NCBI GenBank assembly: GCA_948330435.1
Contig: CAOJBY010000009.1
Coordinates: 65,366 to 129,365 of the forward strand
DNA: 64,000 nucleotides
Direction: 5' to 3'
Source of the DNA: an uncultured Lachnoclostridium sp.
Lineage (GTDB): Bacteria > Bacillota > Clostridia > Lachnospirales > Lachnospiraceae
Shown: piece by piece, positions 50,239 through 58,020 of the stretch
Layout of the letters: each line of letters begins with the position of its first letter
Numbering within the stretch: position 1 is the stretch's first letter
The notes under the pieces: generated by a model
What the model saw: the letters and a program-made list of their open reading frames with translations, nothing else
What the model was told of the DNA's origin: nothing
The model's database searches: none
Made by a program: the position numbers and the translations under genes

Positions 50239-51159
50239 ATGAAAGCTTTTCACGAGGTACGCACCTACGATTCCGATTTTATGGTCTGGCATTCCAACTA
50301 TGAAAACATCGGTTTTCTTGCCCATTGGCACAAGGAAATTGAATTTATTTATGTGCGCTCCGGTTCCTGCCGACTCAGTATTACGGATGTCAATTTCACG
50401 GCCCACGCAGGAGATCTGGTTGTCTGCGAAAGCGGACAGATCCATTACAGTGATTCCCACAATATGGACAATTCTTTGGATTTTATTATATTTGATACCT
50501 CTATTTTGGGAGGTCTTTTTGAGAACCCTCATTTTGTTCATCCGCTGGTTACAAAGGAAGATTTGGAAAGTTATGGTCTCTCCCATCAACTAACCGTTCT
50601 CATAGATACGGTATCAAAAGAGCTTGAGCTAAAAGAGCCTTATTATCAGGAGGTTGTGATCTCTTCTTTACAGACTTTCTGGTTTCTTTTAAAGCGCTTT
50701 CATCCAAGGGCAGAAGCAAATACCACACCTGATAACCGCAGAACCCGTATGCTGGCAGATTTTCAGGCACTTCTTTCTTATATGGATGATCATTATGCAG
50801 ACAATATCTCCCTGGAGTATGCGGCGGAAACCATGAATTTCAGTACCGGATATTTCTCCAAAATATTCAAAAAGCTTATGGGAATTAATTTTGTCACCTA
50901 TCTGAATCTGATGCGTGTGGAGCATGCGGCTCATGAACTTCGCAATACGGAACAGAAGTTTACGGAAATCGCACTCAACTGCGGCTTTAATAATGTCCGG
51001 ACCTTTAACCGGGTCTTCAAGGAGATTACCGGATGCACGCCCTCGGAATTTCTGTCGATTCCGGATCCGGAGATCTATAAACGCACTTATTACAACAGGC
51101 GCTCAGAAGAGCAGGAATTTGTAAGGCATGATTCCCTCACATTGGTAAAGAATTTTTAG
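50239..51159 (+). CDS. AraC-family regulator with cupin sensor
   Basis: A 306-residue regulator from the ATG at 50239; an ATG 36 bases earlier has no ribosome binding site. The N-terminal cupin domain holds HWHKEIEFIYVRSGS and AGDLVVCESGQIHYSDSH, typical sugar-sensing text. The C-terminal double HTH has DNISLEYAAETMNFSTGYFS and FTEIALNCGFNNVRTFNRVF, followed by the GCTPSEF motif. Divergent from fucI across 210 bp, so it is the likely activator of fucI. Confidence 0.9.
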   Translation: MKAFHEVRTYDSDFMVWHSNYENIGFLAHWHKEIEFIYVRSGSCRLSITDVNFTAHAGDLVVCESGQIHYSDSHNMDNSLDFIIFDTSILGGLFENPHFVHPLVTKEDLESYGLSHQLTVLIDTVSKELELKEPYYQEVVISSLQTFWFLLKRFHPRAEANTTPDNRRTRMLADFQALLSYMDDHYADNISLEYAAETMNFSTGYFSKIFKKLMGINFVTYLNLMRVEHAAHELRNTEQKFTEIALNCGFNNVRTFNRVFKEITGCTPSEFLSIPDPEIYKRTYYNRRSEEQEFVRHDSLTLVKNF

Positions 51160-51170
51160 CTAGTTAAATA

Positions 51171-51204
51171 TCCCGAACCTATTGGTTCGCCATATTGTTC
51201 GGGA
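51171..51204 (+). other. Hairpin between the AraC-type and DUF402 genes
   Basis: TCCCGAAC (51171-51178) pairs with GTTCGGGA (51197-51204); an alternative GAACC/GGTTC stem lies inside. No T-run, so termination is uncertain. Confidence 0.45.
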
Positions 51205-51229
51205 AACAAATTACATAAGGAGGTTTTTC

Positions 51230-51706
51230 ATGGCAGATAAACCCATATTGTATCGGAAACGTTTGATTCCCAACGAATGTATCCGCCTGGATCGGGATGA
51301 GATCCTGTTACGCAATGAACATCTGCTGGTCACTCGTTGGCATACCATTCGTCCGAAAAAAGAATTGGATCACGGCATTTCCTGCTTTCTTTTGGATAAG
51401 GGATGGAAAATCAGCCGGTTCCTTACCCGAAAAGATGAGCTGATTTGCTGGTACTGTGATATCATTGACTGGACTCATGACACGGATACGGATACCTATA
51501 TTTTTACCGACCTTTTGGCAGATGTGCTTATCTATCCCTCCGGCCAGATTCGTGTGGTAGATCTGGATGAGATAGCTGACGCCATGGAACAGGAATTGCT
51601 GAGCAAGTCCCAACTCTGTCTCTGTATGCGCCGCCTGGATGCTCTGCTTGGAGAAATCTATGCCAGCACACTGCTACCCCCTCTGGAATCCTATTGGCTC
51701 CTGTAG
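51230..51706 (+). CDS. DUF402-family protein, possible nucleotide phosphatase
   Basis: A 158-residue cytoplasmic protein from the ATG at 51230, six bases after AAGGAGG. Text such as LIPNECIRLDRDEILLRNEH, LICWYCDIIDW and YIFTDLLADVLIYPSGQIRVVDLDE is typical of the DUF402 (FomD/Ntdp-like) fold, where the acidic residues bind divalent metal. Characterised relatives hydrolyse nucleoside di- and triphosphates. The exact role is unknown. It follows the AraC-type gene but has no obvious link to sugar use, and ends at a terminator shared with comEB. Confidence 0.8.
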   Translation: MADKPILYRKRLIPNECIRLDRDEILLRNEHLLVTRWHTIRPKKELDHGISCFLLDKGWKISRFLTRKDELICWYCDIIDWTHDTDTDTYIFTDLLADVLIYPSGQIRVVDLDEIADAMEQELLSKSQLCLCMRRLDALLGEIYASTLLPPLESYWLL

Positions 51707-51718
51707 CATCATTGCAAA

Positions 51719-51775
51719 GAAAAAAGGGATGTCGGAAAATGGCTGCTGGCTCATTTCCCGACATCCTCTTTTTCC
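51719..51775. terminator. Bidirectional terminator between the DUF402 gene and comEB
   Basis: Stem GGATGTCGG with CCGACATCC, flanked by AAAAAA on the left and CTTTTT on the right, serving both convergent genes. Confidence 0.8.
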
Positions 51776-51780
51776 GCTTT

Positions 51781-52266
51781 TTATACTTCCAACTGAATGT
51801 TTCGCCCTGTGGCCTTATATTCTATCAGTTCCACCCCTGCCGCACGAAACATCCGCTTAGAGGCAAGAACTGCAGCCGTTCCTGCATATTTGTCATCGCC
51901 GTAAACAACCGTTTTAATTCCCGCCTGAATGATTGCCTTGGCACACTCATTACAGGGAAATAATGTCACATAGATTTTGGCCCCTTCCAGGCTCCCTCCA
52001 CGATAGTTCAAAATAGCATTCAGTTCACCATGGGTAACAAAGGGATATTTTGTTTCGTTTTCCTCCCCCGTCCTCTCCCATGGAAATTCATCGTCATCAC
52101 AGCCATTTGGAAAACCATTGTAGCCCATGGACAAAATCTTATTATTCGGACTCACAATACAGGCTCCCACCTGTGTGCTGGGATCCTTTGATCGCATGCC
52201 AGAGAGGGCTGCAACACCCATAAAATACTCATCCCAGCTAATATAGTCGTTTCTCTTACCTCCCAT
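51781..52266 (-). CDS. comEB: Deoxycytidylate deaminase, ComEB family
   Basis: A 161-residue zinc deaminase that converts dCMP to dUMP for thymidylate synthesis. Zinc and catalytic residues are in THGELNAILNY (His and Glu) and LFPCNECAKAII (two Cys). An extra Cys/His-type region GYNGFPNGCDDDEFPW is usual for this family. It is third in the rpiB-upp-comEB operon, 11 bp from upp. Confidence 0.92.
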   Translation of the reverse strand: MGGKRNDYISWDEYFMGVAALSGMRSKDPSTQVGACIVSPNNKILSMGYNGFPNGCDDDEFPWERTGEENETKYPFVTHGELNAILNYRGGSLEGAKIYVTLFPCNECAKAIIQAGIKTVVYGDDKYAGTAAVLASKRMFRAAGVELIEYKATGRNIQLEV

Positions 52267-52277
52267 ATGCGTTTCTC

Positions 52278-52907
52278 CTATTTTGTTCCAAAGATGCGGT
52301 CTCCCGCATCCCCCAGGCCCGGAACAATGTAACCATGCTCATTCAAATGTTCATCCAAAGCTCCCACATAGATATCTACATCCGGATGGGACTCCTGCAT
52401 CCGCTTAATGCCCTCGGGAGCTGCAATGATACACATAAAGCGAATGTTCCGCACTCCCCGATCTTTCAGCATCTGAATAGCCGCCACAGAAGAGCCTCCC
52501 GTAGCCAGCATGGGATCTACCACAAACACATCGCGTTCGCTGCAGTCCGCCGGAACCTTACAGTAATACTCTACCGGCTCCAAAGTCTCTTCATTTCGAT
52601 ACAAACCTATATGCCCTACCTTAGCAGAGGGGATCATAGCAAGCATTCCCTCTACCATTCCAAGTCCCGCTCTCAAAATAGGTATCACTGCCATCTTCTT
52701 TCCTGACAGTTCCTTTACCGTAGTCTTACAGATAGGTGTCTCAATCTCCACATCTTTCAGCTTCAAATCCTTGGTCGCCTCATAGGTAATCAGACTGGCA
52801 ATCTCACTGATCATTGCCCGGAAATCTCTGGAACCCGTGTCCACCCGCCGAATCACGCCTATCTTATGCTGAATTAATGGATGCGTCATAACCACTACCT
52901 TTGACAT
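52278..52907 (-). CDS. upp: Uracil phosphoribosyltransferase
   Basis: Salvages uracil with PRPP to UMP. The 209-residue protein has the family start VVMTHPLIQHKIGVIRRVDT, PILRAGLGMVEGML, the PRPP loop VVDPMLATGGSSVAAI and the C-terminal uracil site YIVPGLGDAGDRIFGT. Length is the normal 209. Middle gene of the rpiB-upp-comEB operon. Confidence 0.97.
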   Translation of the reverse strand: MSKVVVMTHPLIQHKIGVIRRVDTGSRDFRAMISEIASLITYEATKDLKLKDVEIETPICKTTVKELSGKKMAVIPILRAGLGMVEGMLAMIPSAKVGHIGLYRNEETLEPVEYYCKVPADCSERDVFVVDPMLATGGSSVAAIQMLKDRGVRNIRFMCIIAAPEGIKRMQESHPDVDIYVGALDEHLNEHGYIVPGLGDAGDRIFGTK

Positions 52908-52921
52908 TCTCTTTTGTCCCC

Positions 52922-53353
52922 CTAGTCTTCATCAATTCCTTTAACTCTGTTAACATGTCTCTGTGCATTGGAAAATTCTGTATTCAAAAAGGTATCTACA
53001 ATCTTTACCGCCAGTCCCGGACCCACCACGCGGCCACCCATAGCAAGGATGTTAGCATCGTTATGCTGTCTTGTGGCCTCCGCACTAAAGCAATCACTGC
53101 AAAGAGCTGCACGAATTCCCTTAAACCGGTTGGCTGCAATAGAAATTCCAATACCAGTTCCGCAGATTAGAATTCCTTTCTCACACTCTTCGGCAAGAAT
53201 TGATTTTGCTACTTTCTTCGCATATACCGGATAATCTACAGCCTCAGTACTGTCACATCCAAAATTCTTATATTCCAGCCCTCTCTCATCCAGATAGGCG
53301 ATTACTTCCTGCATCAGTTCATAACCGCCGTGATCACACCCTAACGCTATCAT
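52922..53353 (-). CDS. rpiB: Ribose-5-phosphate isomerase B
   Basis: A 143-residue isomerase for ribose 5-phosphate and ribulose 5-phosphate. It has the canonical start IALGCDHGGYELM with His, catalytic Cys in GILICGTGIGISIAANR, and His in TRQHNDANILAMGGR. Length and motifs are standard, in contrast to the second RpiB-like protein encoded at 39.4-39.9 kb. First gene of the operon, with its own promoter; Firmicutes often pair rpiB and upp. Confidence 0.95.
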   Translation of the reverse strand: MIALGCDHGGYELMQEVIAYLDERGLEYKNFGCDSTEAVDYPVYAKKVAKSILAEECEKGILICGTGIGISIAANRFKGIRAALCSDCFSAEATRQHNDANILAMGGRVVGPGLAVKIVDTFLNTEFSNAQRHVNRVKGIDED

Positions 53354-53387
53354 GATTTTGCTACCTCCATACTCATTTATTTTCCTA

Positions 53388-53415
53388 ATTATATCATTTT
53401 TTTATGGAATAGCAA
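53388..53415 (-). promoter_or_regulatory. Promoter of rpiB-upp-comEB
   Basis: TTGCTA (53410-53415), 16 bp, TATAAT (53388-53393) on the minus strand. Confidence 0.65.
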
Positions 53416-53426
53416 ATGCTTTATTC

Positions 53427-54152
53427 CTATTGATTTAAATACCTCATAATCCCCATATGTATCGCCCATACCAGCTGTTCCTGATAGCTCTCATCTTTCA
53501 ACTTCCCGTTTTCTTCCCAGTTGCTCAAAAAACCGCACTCCACAATTACTACCGGTGCCTCCGTCTTCTTCAAAAGATAATAGGTATCATTGGCTTTTGC
53601 CTGCCTGTGATTTTCCGGATCCACAAAGCGAATCAATTCTTGCTGAATCACTTCTGCCAGGCTCTGACTTTCCTTTGAGGTTTCATAATAAAAAACCTGT
53701 GCTCCATGAATCGGTTCCTCATGATAACTATTCTGATGTATGCTGACAACACAGGCCGGCAATTCTTTATTAATAAGTTCACAACGCCGTTTCATATCCT
53801 GTGCTTTTTTATTGGAAGCATTCTCATCGTATAGTCCCCGGTCCTCCTCACGGGTCATAATTACCTCTATATCCTGCTGCTCCAAAAGTTCTTTCAACTT
53901 TTTTGCAATCTCCAGGTTCAGATCCTTTTCCTGAGTTCCGTCCACACTAATCTTTCCCGGATCATTCCCCCCGTGTCCTGCGTCCAGAATAACCAGCCGG
54001 GTATCTGTTCTCTTTGCATTTCCCTTTGCCTGCTCCCAAAAGCTTCCCCTTGCAAAATAACAGGCACTTGCCAGAACCAGAACCGCCATTCCAATCCCCA
54101 CCACACGGCTTTTACTTATAAGCCTTTCCTTTAATCTCCGTAAAATTTCCAT
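53427..54152 (-). CDS. cwlD: N-acetylmuramoyl-L-alanine amidase CwlD, spore cortex type
   Basis: A zinc amidase (Amidase_3) of 241 residues with one N-terminal membrane segment (about 18-34), placing the enzyme outside the membrane. Zinc ligands and catalytic Glu are in LVILDAGHGGNDPG (His), LNLEIAKKLKELL (Glu), VVSIHQNSYHE (His) and VIVECGFLSN (Glu). In Bacillus, CwlD removes the peptide from muramic acid so muramic-delta-lactam can form in spore cortex. The ATG at 54152 lies directly against a strong hairpin, and its only SD-like bases (GGCGG) are within the stem. Confidence 0.9.
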   Translation of the reverse strand: MEILRRLKERLISKSRVVGIGMAVLVLASACYFARGSFWEQAKGNAKRTDTRLVILDAGHGGNDPGKISVDGTQEKDLNLEIAKKLKELLEQQDIEVIMTREEDRGLYDENASNKKAQDMKRRCELINKELPACVVSIHQNSYHEEPIHGAQVFYYETSKESQSLAEVIQQELIRFVDPENHRQAKANDTYYLLKKTEAPVVIVECGFLSNWEENGKLKDESYQEQLVWAIHMGIMRYLNQ

Positions 54153-54153
54153 C

Positions 54154-54195
54154 AAAAAACCGCCATATATCTGTTTCTAAAATATATGGCGGTTT
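54154..54195 (-). terminator. Hairpin after the GH18 gene, abutting cwlD
   Basis: Minus-strand stem AAACCGCCATATA with TATATGGCGGTTT (54157-54169 with 54183-54195) followed by a six-base T-run that runs into the cwlD ATG. It looks like a terminator for the GH18 gene, yet leaves no room for a cwlD promoter downstream. Confidence 0.75.
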
Positions 54196-54210
54196 CTTTT
54201 ATTCCATGTC

Positions 54211-56016
54211 TCAATTCACATATCTCAATATAACGTCCCAGACATCCTGCCGTTCCAGTCCCAGCTTCCAGGCTGCAATACCTGCCAAATTATATTCACG
54301 AATTAATGCTGCTTTCAGTTCAATGGACTCCTCATCCTCCAGCCAAATCTTGTAGGTGTTGCCGTCCGCTTCATATTCTGCATAATACTGTCCGCATTCA
54401 TCACTCCATGTCTTCTCAGCACCATGCTCTGATACCACCCGTTCTGCTGCATCCATACCATAGGATTTGCTGGACAGCACATAAGGAATATACTCCTCTG
54501 TGTCAGATTCCTCCGCCAGCTCTTCATCCGTCTTCGGACGTTCCTCCCAAAGTCTGGTATAGAAAGGCACCGCATTAATCACTTTCTCGGGGGGAACTTC
54601 CTCCAGCGTGTTCTCAATCCCTTCCCGAACCCATTCAATGCTTGCCACGGATCCTGCCTCCGGAGAGGTTGCGTAATGCTCATCATATCCCATTATAATC
54701 ACATAATCGGCCACAATTCCCTGTTCTCTGCGATCATAGAACATATTGTGATCCGCAGGCACATAGTTATCCACCGAAAGAACAATTCCATTCAATCGGC
54801 ACATGATGGACAGCTCCCGAATAAACTCAAGATAAGCCTTTGCCGATTCTCCATTAATAAATTCAAAGTCAATATTCAGTCCATCCAGATCGAATTCAAT
54901 GGCTTTGGCAATTAAATTATTTACCAGTCTCTGTCTTGATGAGGTTCTTGACAGAATCTCATAGTCCAGGATGGTATCCTTATATTCAATATCATTCACC
55001 AGTGCCCACACCTCGATACCATTCTGATGGCAGTAATTTACATAGGTCTGGCTTGCAAGAGACTGAATATTTCCCTCATTATCATTGAGGAAAAACCAGG
55101 TGGGGGAAATTGTAGTCAAACCTTTAGTCTTGGCTATAGCTTCCAGCACCGTATTATTTGCATCCACATTGGTCACCTGATGCCATGCCAGGTTAATGGT
55201 GTAATCTTTTGTAAGATTGGCATATTCCGGTTCCTGATAATTGGGCTTTCTCGTCTCCCGCCCCTCACTTCCCAAATACTTGTCACGAATATAGCCGATA
55301 AAACCATTCTTTGTGCGAACCCTGGTCCAGCCTTCTATTCCCTCTTCCTTAGGCAGTACATAAAGCACATCCTCTTTTACCACATCTGTCAAAATGGGGC
55401 TTTTAATATCGGGCTCGAAGCGTACATGAGCATCCTTTTTCACAGTTATTGTGTCTGCATCAACAAACTCCTTTAAAATATGCACCCGATTTACTTCATC
55501 CGTCATTACCTCAAATTCCATGGCTGTGTATTTCTGAATATACTTAAGAGCCACATAAGCCGTATCTCCATCCACCTTTACCGGTGCATAACTTTCCGTA
55601 TATTTCGTCTTTGCCACCGAATAGTCGTTGCTTCCCACCTCTGCAGTAATAAGTTCCGTAGGCGTAGTATATAAAAGCAGGTTCTCCTTTGCGTCCCAGT
55701 AAAATCTGGGATTCAGGTATTCATACAGAACGTCCGTGCTTACATATGCCTCGCCATCAATAATTCTGGCCCGTATCTCTGTAAGCTCGTCCTCCATAAT
55801 AACTGCCGCTTCATCTCCCTGTTCCAAATTAAAATATGTGTATAAATCCATCCGTTCATCCGTAGGACTATATTTTTTCACCAGATAATTAATTCCCATA
55901 ATCAAGAGAATAATGATAATCAGAAACACTGCCATCAGCACCGGTATCAGTTGTCTTCTGTCAACAGAACTTCTGCTCCTGCTTCTCCTTCTTTTCCTTC
56001 TTTTTTTGGTTGCCAT
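54211..56016 (-). CDS. GH18-family spore/cell-wall glycosidase with SH3b domain
   Basis: A 601-residue protein with a very basic cytoplasmic head (KKRRKRRRSRSRSS), one membrane helix (about 23-45), a copper-amine-oxidase-N-like stalk domain (about 60-185), an SH3b domain (about 190-255: KKDAHVRFEPDIKSPIL) and a C-terminal GH18 barrel (about 275-600). The catalytic motif is LDGLNIDFEFIN, with the proton-donor Glu in the DxxxDxE frame. Resembles YaaH/SleL-type cortex-lytic enzymes. Divergent from the structured region and mecA; ends at the hairpin in front of cwlD, itself a cortex gene. Confidence 0.88.
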   Translation of the reverse strand: MATKKRRKRRRSRSRSSVDRRQLIPVLMAVFLIIIILLIMGINYLVKKYSPTDERMDLYTYFNLEQGDEAAVIMEDELTEIRARIIDGEAYVSTDVLYEYLNPRFYWDAKENLLLYTTPTELITAEVGSNDYSVAKTKYTESYAPVKVDGDTAYVALKYIQKYTAMEFEVMTDEVNRVHILKEFVDADTITVKKDAHVRFEPDIKSPILTDVVKEDVLYVLPKEEGIEGWTRVRTKNGFIGYIRDKYLGSEGRETRKPNYQEPEYANLTKDYTINLAWHQVTNVDANNTVLEAIAKTKGLTTISPTWFFLNDNEGNIQSLASQTYVNYCHQNGIEVWALVNDIEYKDTILDYEILSRTSSRQRLVNNLIAKAIEFDLDGLNIDFEFINGESAKAYLEFIRELSIMCRLNGIVLSVDNYVPADHNMFYDRREQGIVADYVIIMGYDEHYATSPEAGSVASIEWVREGIENTLEEVPPEKVINAVPFYTRLWEERPKTDEELAEESDTEEYIPYVLSSKSYGMDAAERVVSEHGAEKTWSDECGQYYAEYEADGNTYKIWLEDEESIELKAALIREYNLAGIAAWKLGLERQDVWDVILRYVN

Positions 56017-56117
56017 GTCAAACTCCTCCTATTCCAGTTCCATAATAGCAGAATTTTTTCGACACGTCATCCCCATTTCTCGACATTTTTCAATTTAAGA
56101 AAATATTAAGGTAACCG

Positions 56118-56267
56118 TTCGGACAGTCAGCAGCCTCATCGGGGACCTCTCCATAGTTTTACACCCGTATCAGAGGGGTCCGATCCGTATGTGTAAATGT
56201 CCCCGGTGTCGCTGCTTTCTCCAAAAGGAGATCGTGATAGATTTTCAGGAGAAGACTGACTGCTTAT
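56118..56267 (+). ncRNA. Candidate structured RNA, family unknown
   Basis: Strand is a best guess. A closing stem CAGTCAG/CTGACTG (56124-56130 with 56256-56262) encloses a long hairpin: CAGC/GCTG, a 5x5 internal loop, CGGGGAC/GTCCCCG (56140-56146 with 56199-56205), then TTTACAC/GTGTAAA (56158-56164 with 56191-56197). A second hairpin TCTCC-AAAA-GGAGA follows; its 5' arm could alternatively pair with GGAGAAG at 56248. A promoter-like TCGACA-N18-TATTAA lies at 56080-56109. Not recognised as tmRNA, 6S, SRP or a riboswitch I can name. The rest of the 550-bp gap holds small hairpins (56299-56311, 56364-56384) and the mecA promoter. Confidence 0.45.
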
Positions 56268-56480
56268 TTGAATTTTATTTTACAATCGTGGAATGTATCA
56301 CCGAAATGGTGTGTCTGAACTCAATGCCCGGCTTACCACAGGCCTTATGTAATAGAAATTCGTCTGCCTCCTTTCCGCAGGCAGCTCTCCTATGTATATT
56401 TTATTCGGATTTTCCCTAAAAATGCATGGGTTCCAAAAAATTTAGAAATTTTTAATAAAAAAATTGGCATTTTTGGCATA

Positions 56481-56509
56481 TTGACTTCTGTTTAAATATT
56501 GTATATACT
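56481..56509 (+). promoter_or_regulatory. Promoter of mecA
   Basis: TTGACT (56481-56486), 17 bp, TATACT (56504-56509). Confidence 0.75.
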
Positions 56510-56567
56510 TTCAAAAATGTATATAATAGTTATAAGTAATTTGATTACAGATTTGGATGTGGTGATT

Positions 56568-57308
56568 ATGAAGATAGAAAAATTAAATGACAACCAGATA
56601 CGCTGCACGTTAACCAAGGATGATCTGGCCACCCGCCAGATCAAGCTCAGCGAGTTGGCCTATGGTACGGAGAAAACAAAGGAGTTGTTTCGTGATATGA
56701 TGCAGCAGGCATCTGTTGATTTTGGATTTGAAGCAGATAACATTCCTTTGATGATTGAGGCAATCCCCCTTCCCAACGAGTGTATTGTTCTGATTATTAC
56801 GAAAGTGGAAGATCCGGAAGAATTAGATACCCGCTTCTCCAAGTTTGCCCCGGGATCGGATAGCCATTTCGAAGAATTCTCCGAGCTTGGAAGCACACTT
56901 CCAGAAGGTGCTGATAATGTATTGGATATATTCCGCAAACTTATCGAGCGTCATCTAAAGGAAAGTTCTAAAGAGGAAAAGGAAGAGAAAGCGATCGCTT
57001 TAGCCCATGAGTTAGATTTGACCCGCTTATATTTCTTTCCAAGCCTGGATACAGTGATTTCCGTTGCCCATATACTTGAGGGCTGTTATAGCGGTCACAA
57101 TACTTTGTTTCGGCTTAAAAGAGACGGAAGCTACTGTCTGGTGACCCGGAAGAGCAATCATACCCCAGAGGAATTTAACAAGATTTCCAATATTCTTTCC
57201 GAGTATGGAACCAATGAAAAGTATGCTTCGGCCAGCGAGGCTTATCTGGAGGAACATGAAGAACTTATGATCAGAGATGAGGCACTTCAGAAGCTGGCAC
57301 TTTTATAA
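56568..57308 (+). CDS. mecA: Adaptor protein MecA
   Basis: A 246-residue adaptor that delivers substrates to the ClpC-ClpP protease. It starts MKIEKLNDNQIRCTLTKDDL, the conserved substrate-binding N-terminal domain, has an acidic Ser/Glu linker (about 105-150), and a C-terminal ClpC-binding domain with LYFFPSLDTVISVAHILEG and YKDGSYCL-like text (LKRDGSYCLVTR). The frame is open upstream, but the ATG at 56568 gives the family N terminus. Monocistronic between its promoter and a shared terminator. Confidence 0.92.
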   Translation: MKIEKLNDNQIRCTLTKDDLATRQIKLSELAYGTEKTKELFRDMMQQASVDFGFEADNIPLMIEAIPLPNECIVLIITKVEDPEELDTRFSKFAPGSDSHFEEFSELGSTLPEGADNVLDIFRKLIERHLKESSKEEKEEKAIALAHELDLTRLYFFPSLDTVISVAHILEGCYSGHNTLFRLKRDGSYCLVTRKSNHTPEEFNKISNILSEYGTNEKYASASEAYLEEHEELMIRDEALQKLALL

Positions 57309-57318
57309 TAATTAAAGC

Positions 57319-57376
57319 CAAAAATCAGGCCAGGACATTTCCTTACACAAGCGGAACATGTCCTGGCCTGATTCTT
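57319..57376. terminator. Bidirectional terminator after mecA
   Basis: Perfect 16-bp stem AATCAGGCCAGGACAT with ATGTCCTGGCCTGATT (57323-57338 with 57358-57373), with a T-rich flank on the minus side for the convergent DUF1858 gene. Confidence 0.85.
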
Positions 57377-57381
57377 GTCGT

Positions 57382-57585
57382 TTATTCTGCTTCCAGAAAT
57401 GCGTTCAGCCGTGCTGTCAATACATCCGGATCCATTCCATGAACCAAAGCAGCCTCCTCCAATGATTCAAATTGATGAGACGGACAGCCTACGCAGTGCA
57501 TTCCTTCACGCATCAGGATTCCCGCCATATTCTCATCTACCTGAAGGATCTGTCCCATCAGCATGTCTTTGGTGATCTTTGCCAT
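57382..57585 (-). CDS. DUF1858 small redox-disulfide protein
   Basis: A 67-residue protein from the ATG at 57585, preceded by AAAAGGAGG; codons further upstream are open but unlike the family. It matches the DUF1858 / hybrid-cluster-associated domain: AKITKDMLMGQILQVDENMA then GMHCVGCPSHQFESLEEAA, with a CxxC pair that can be a redox disulfide or metal site. Role unknown; such proteins are common in anaerobes. Confidence 0.85.
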   Translation of the reverse strand: MAKITKDMLMGQILQVDENMAGILMREGMHCVGCPSHQFESLEEAALVHGMDPDVLTARLNAFLEAE

Positions 57586-57723
57586 CTGAAGCTTCCTCCT
57601 TTTATCTGTATTCCCAGTATAACATATAGTTACTGCAAGCAAGCTATACTAGTATCTGCATAACCGCAAAATTTATTATAGTGGAATTCCTATTGTTTTG
57701 CAAGGATCTTTATAATTTTCCAC

Positions 57724-57752
57724 TTGTATAATTGTGTACTTTATATTAAAAT
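57724..57752 (+). promoter_or_regulatory. Promoter of the ferredoxin gene
   Basis: TTGTAT (57724-57729), 17 bp, TAAAAT (57747-57752). Confidence 0.6.
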
Positions 57753-57805
57753 ACACGTAAGGTCCCAAAGGGATCAAACGAGAGAATATAAGGAGGAGCG
57801 GTATT

Positions 57806-57976
57806 ATGGCATATGTAATCAATGACGATTGTGCAAACTGTGGTTCCTGTGCAGCTGTATGTCCTGCAGAGGCTATCAGCGAGGGCGATGGCAAGTACGT
57901 TATCGATGCTGATGCTTGCCTGGATTGTGGAACCTGCGAAGCAGAATGTCCCACCGGTGCTATCAGTGCGGAATAA
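57806..57976 (+). CDS. 2[4Fe-4S] ferredoxin
   Basis: A 56-residue electron carrier of the clostridial type. Two cluster motifs are visible: CANCGSCAAVCP and CLDCGTCEAECP, each CxxCxxCxxxCP, in an acidic protein beginning MAYVINDD and ending GAISAE. It is preceded by AAGGAGGAG and followed by a strong terminator, so it is a single-gene, probably highly expressed unit. It would carry electrons for pyruvate:ferredoxin oxidoreductase, hydrogenase or Rnf in an anaerobe. Confidence 0.95.
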   Translation: MAYVINDDCANCGSCAAVCPAEAISEGDGKYVIDADACLDCGTCEAECPTGAISAE

Positions 57977-57993
57977 TTTTGTGAATTGAAGAG

Positions 57994-58020
57994 GGACAGA
58001 CCTATACGGTCTGTCCTTTT
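57994..58020. terminator. Terminator of the ferredoxin gene
   Basis: Stem GGACAGACC with GGTCTGTCC (57994-58002 with 58008-58016) and then TTTTC. The last codons and stop of the convergent MerR-type gene lie in the right arm. Confidence 0.85.

Noticed and set aside
51171..51204. T-box or attenuator leader before the DUF402 gene
   Set aside because: Only a simple hairpin; the T-box conserved AGGGTGGNACCGCG-like text is absent and the gene is not an amino-acid gene.
56118..56400. 6S RNA, tmRNA, SRP RNA or RNase P RNA
   Set aside because: None of their signature sequences (tRNA-like 3' end, GGAA loop region of SRP, P4 of RNase P) could be found; the fold remains unassigned.
56189..56419. Small open frame starting MCKCPRCRC in the mecA upstream gap
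   Set aside because: The Cys-rich start is tempting, but it falls in the right arm of the predicted RNA stem, has only a weak, distant SD-like sequence, and the rest looks like random translation. Kept as an alternative in the RNA finding.
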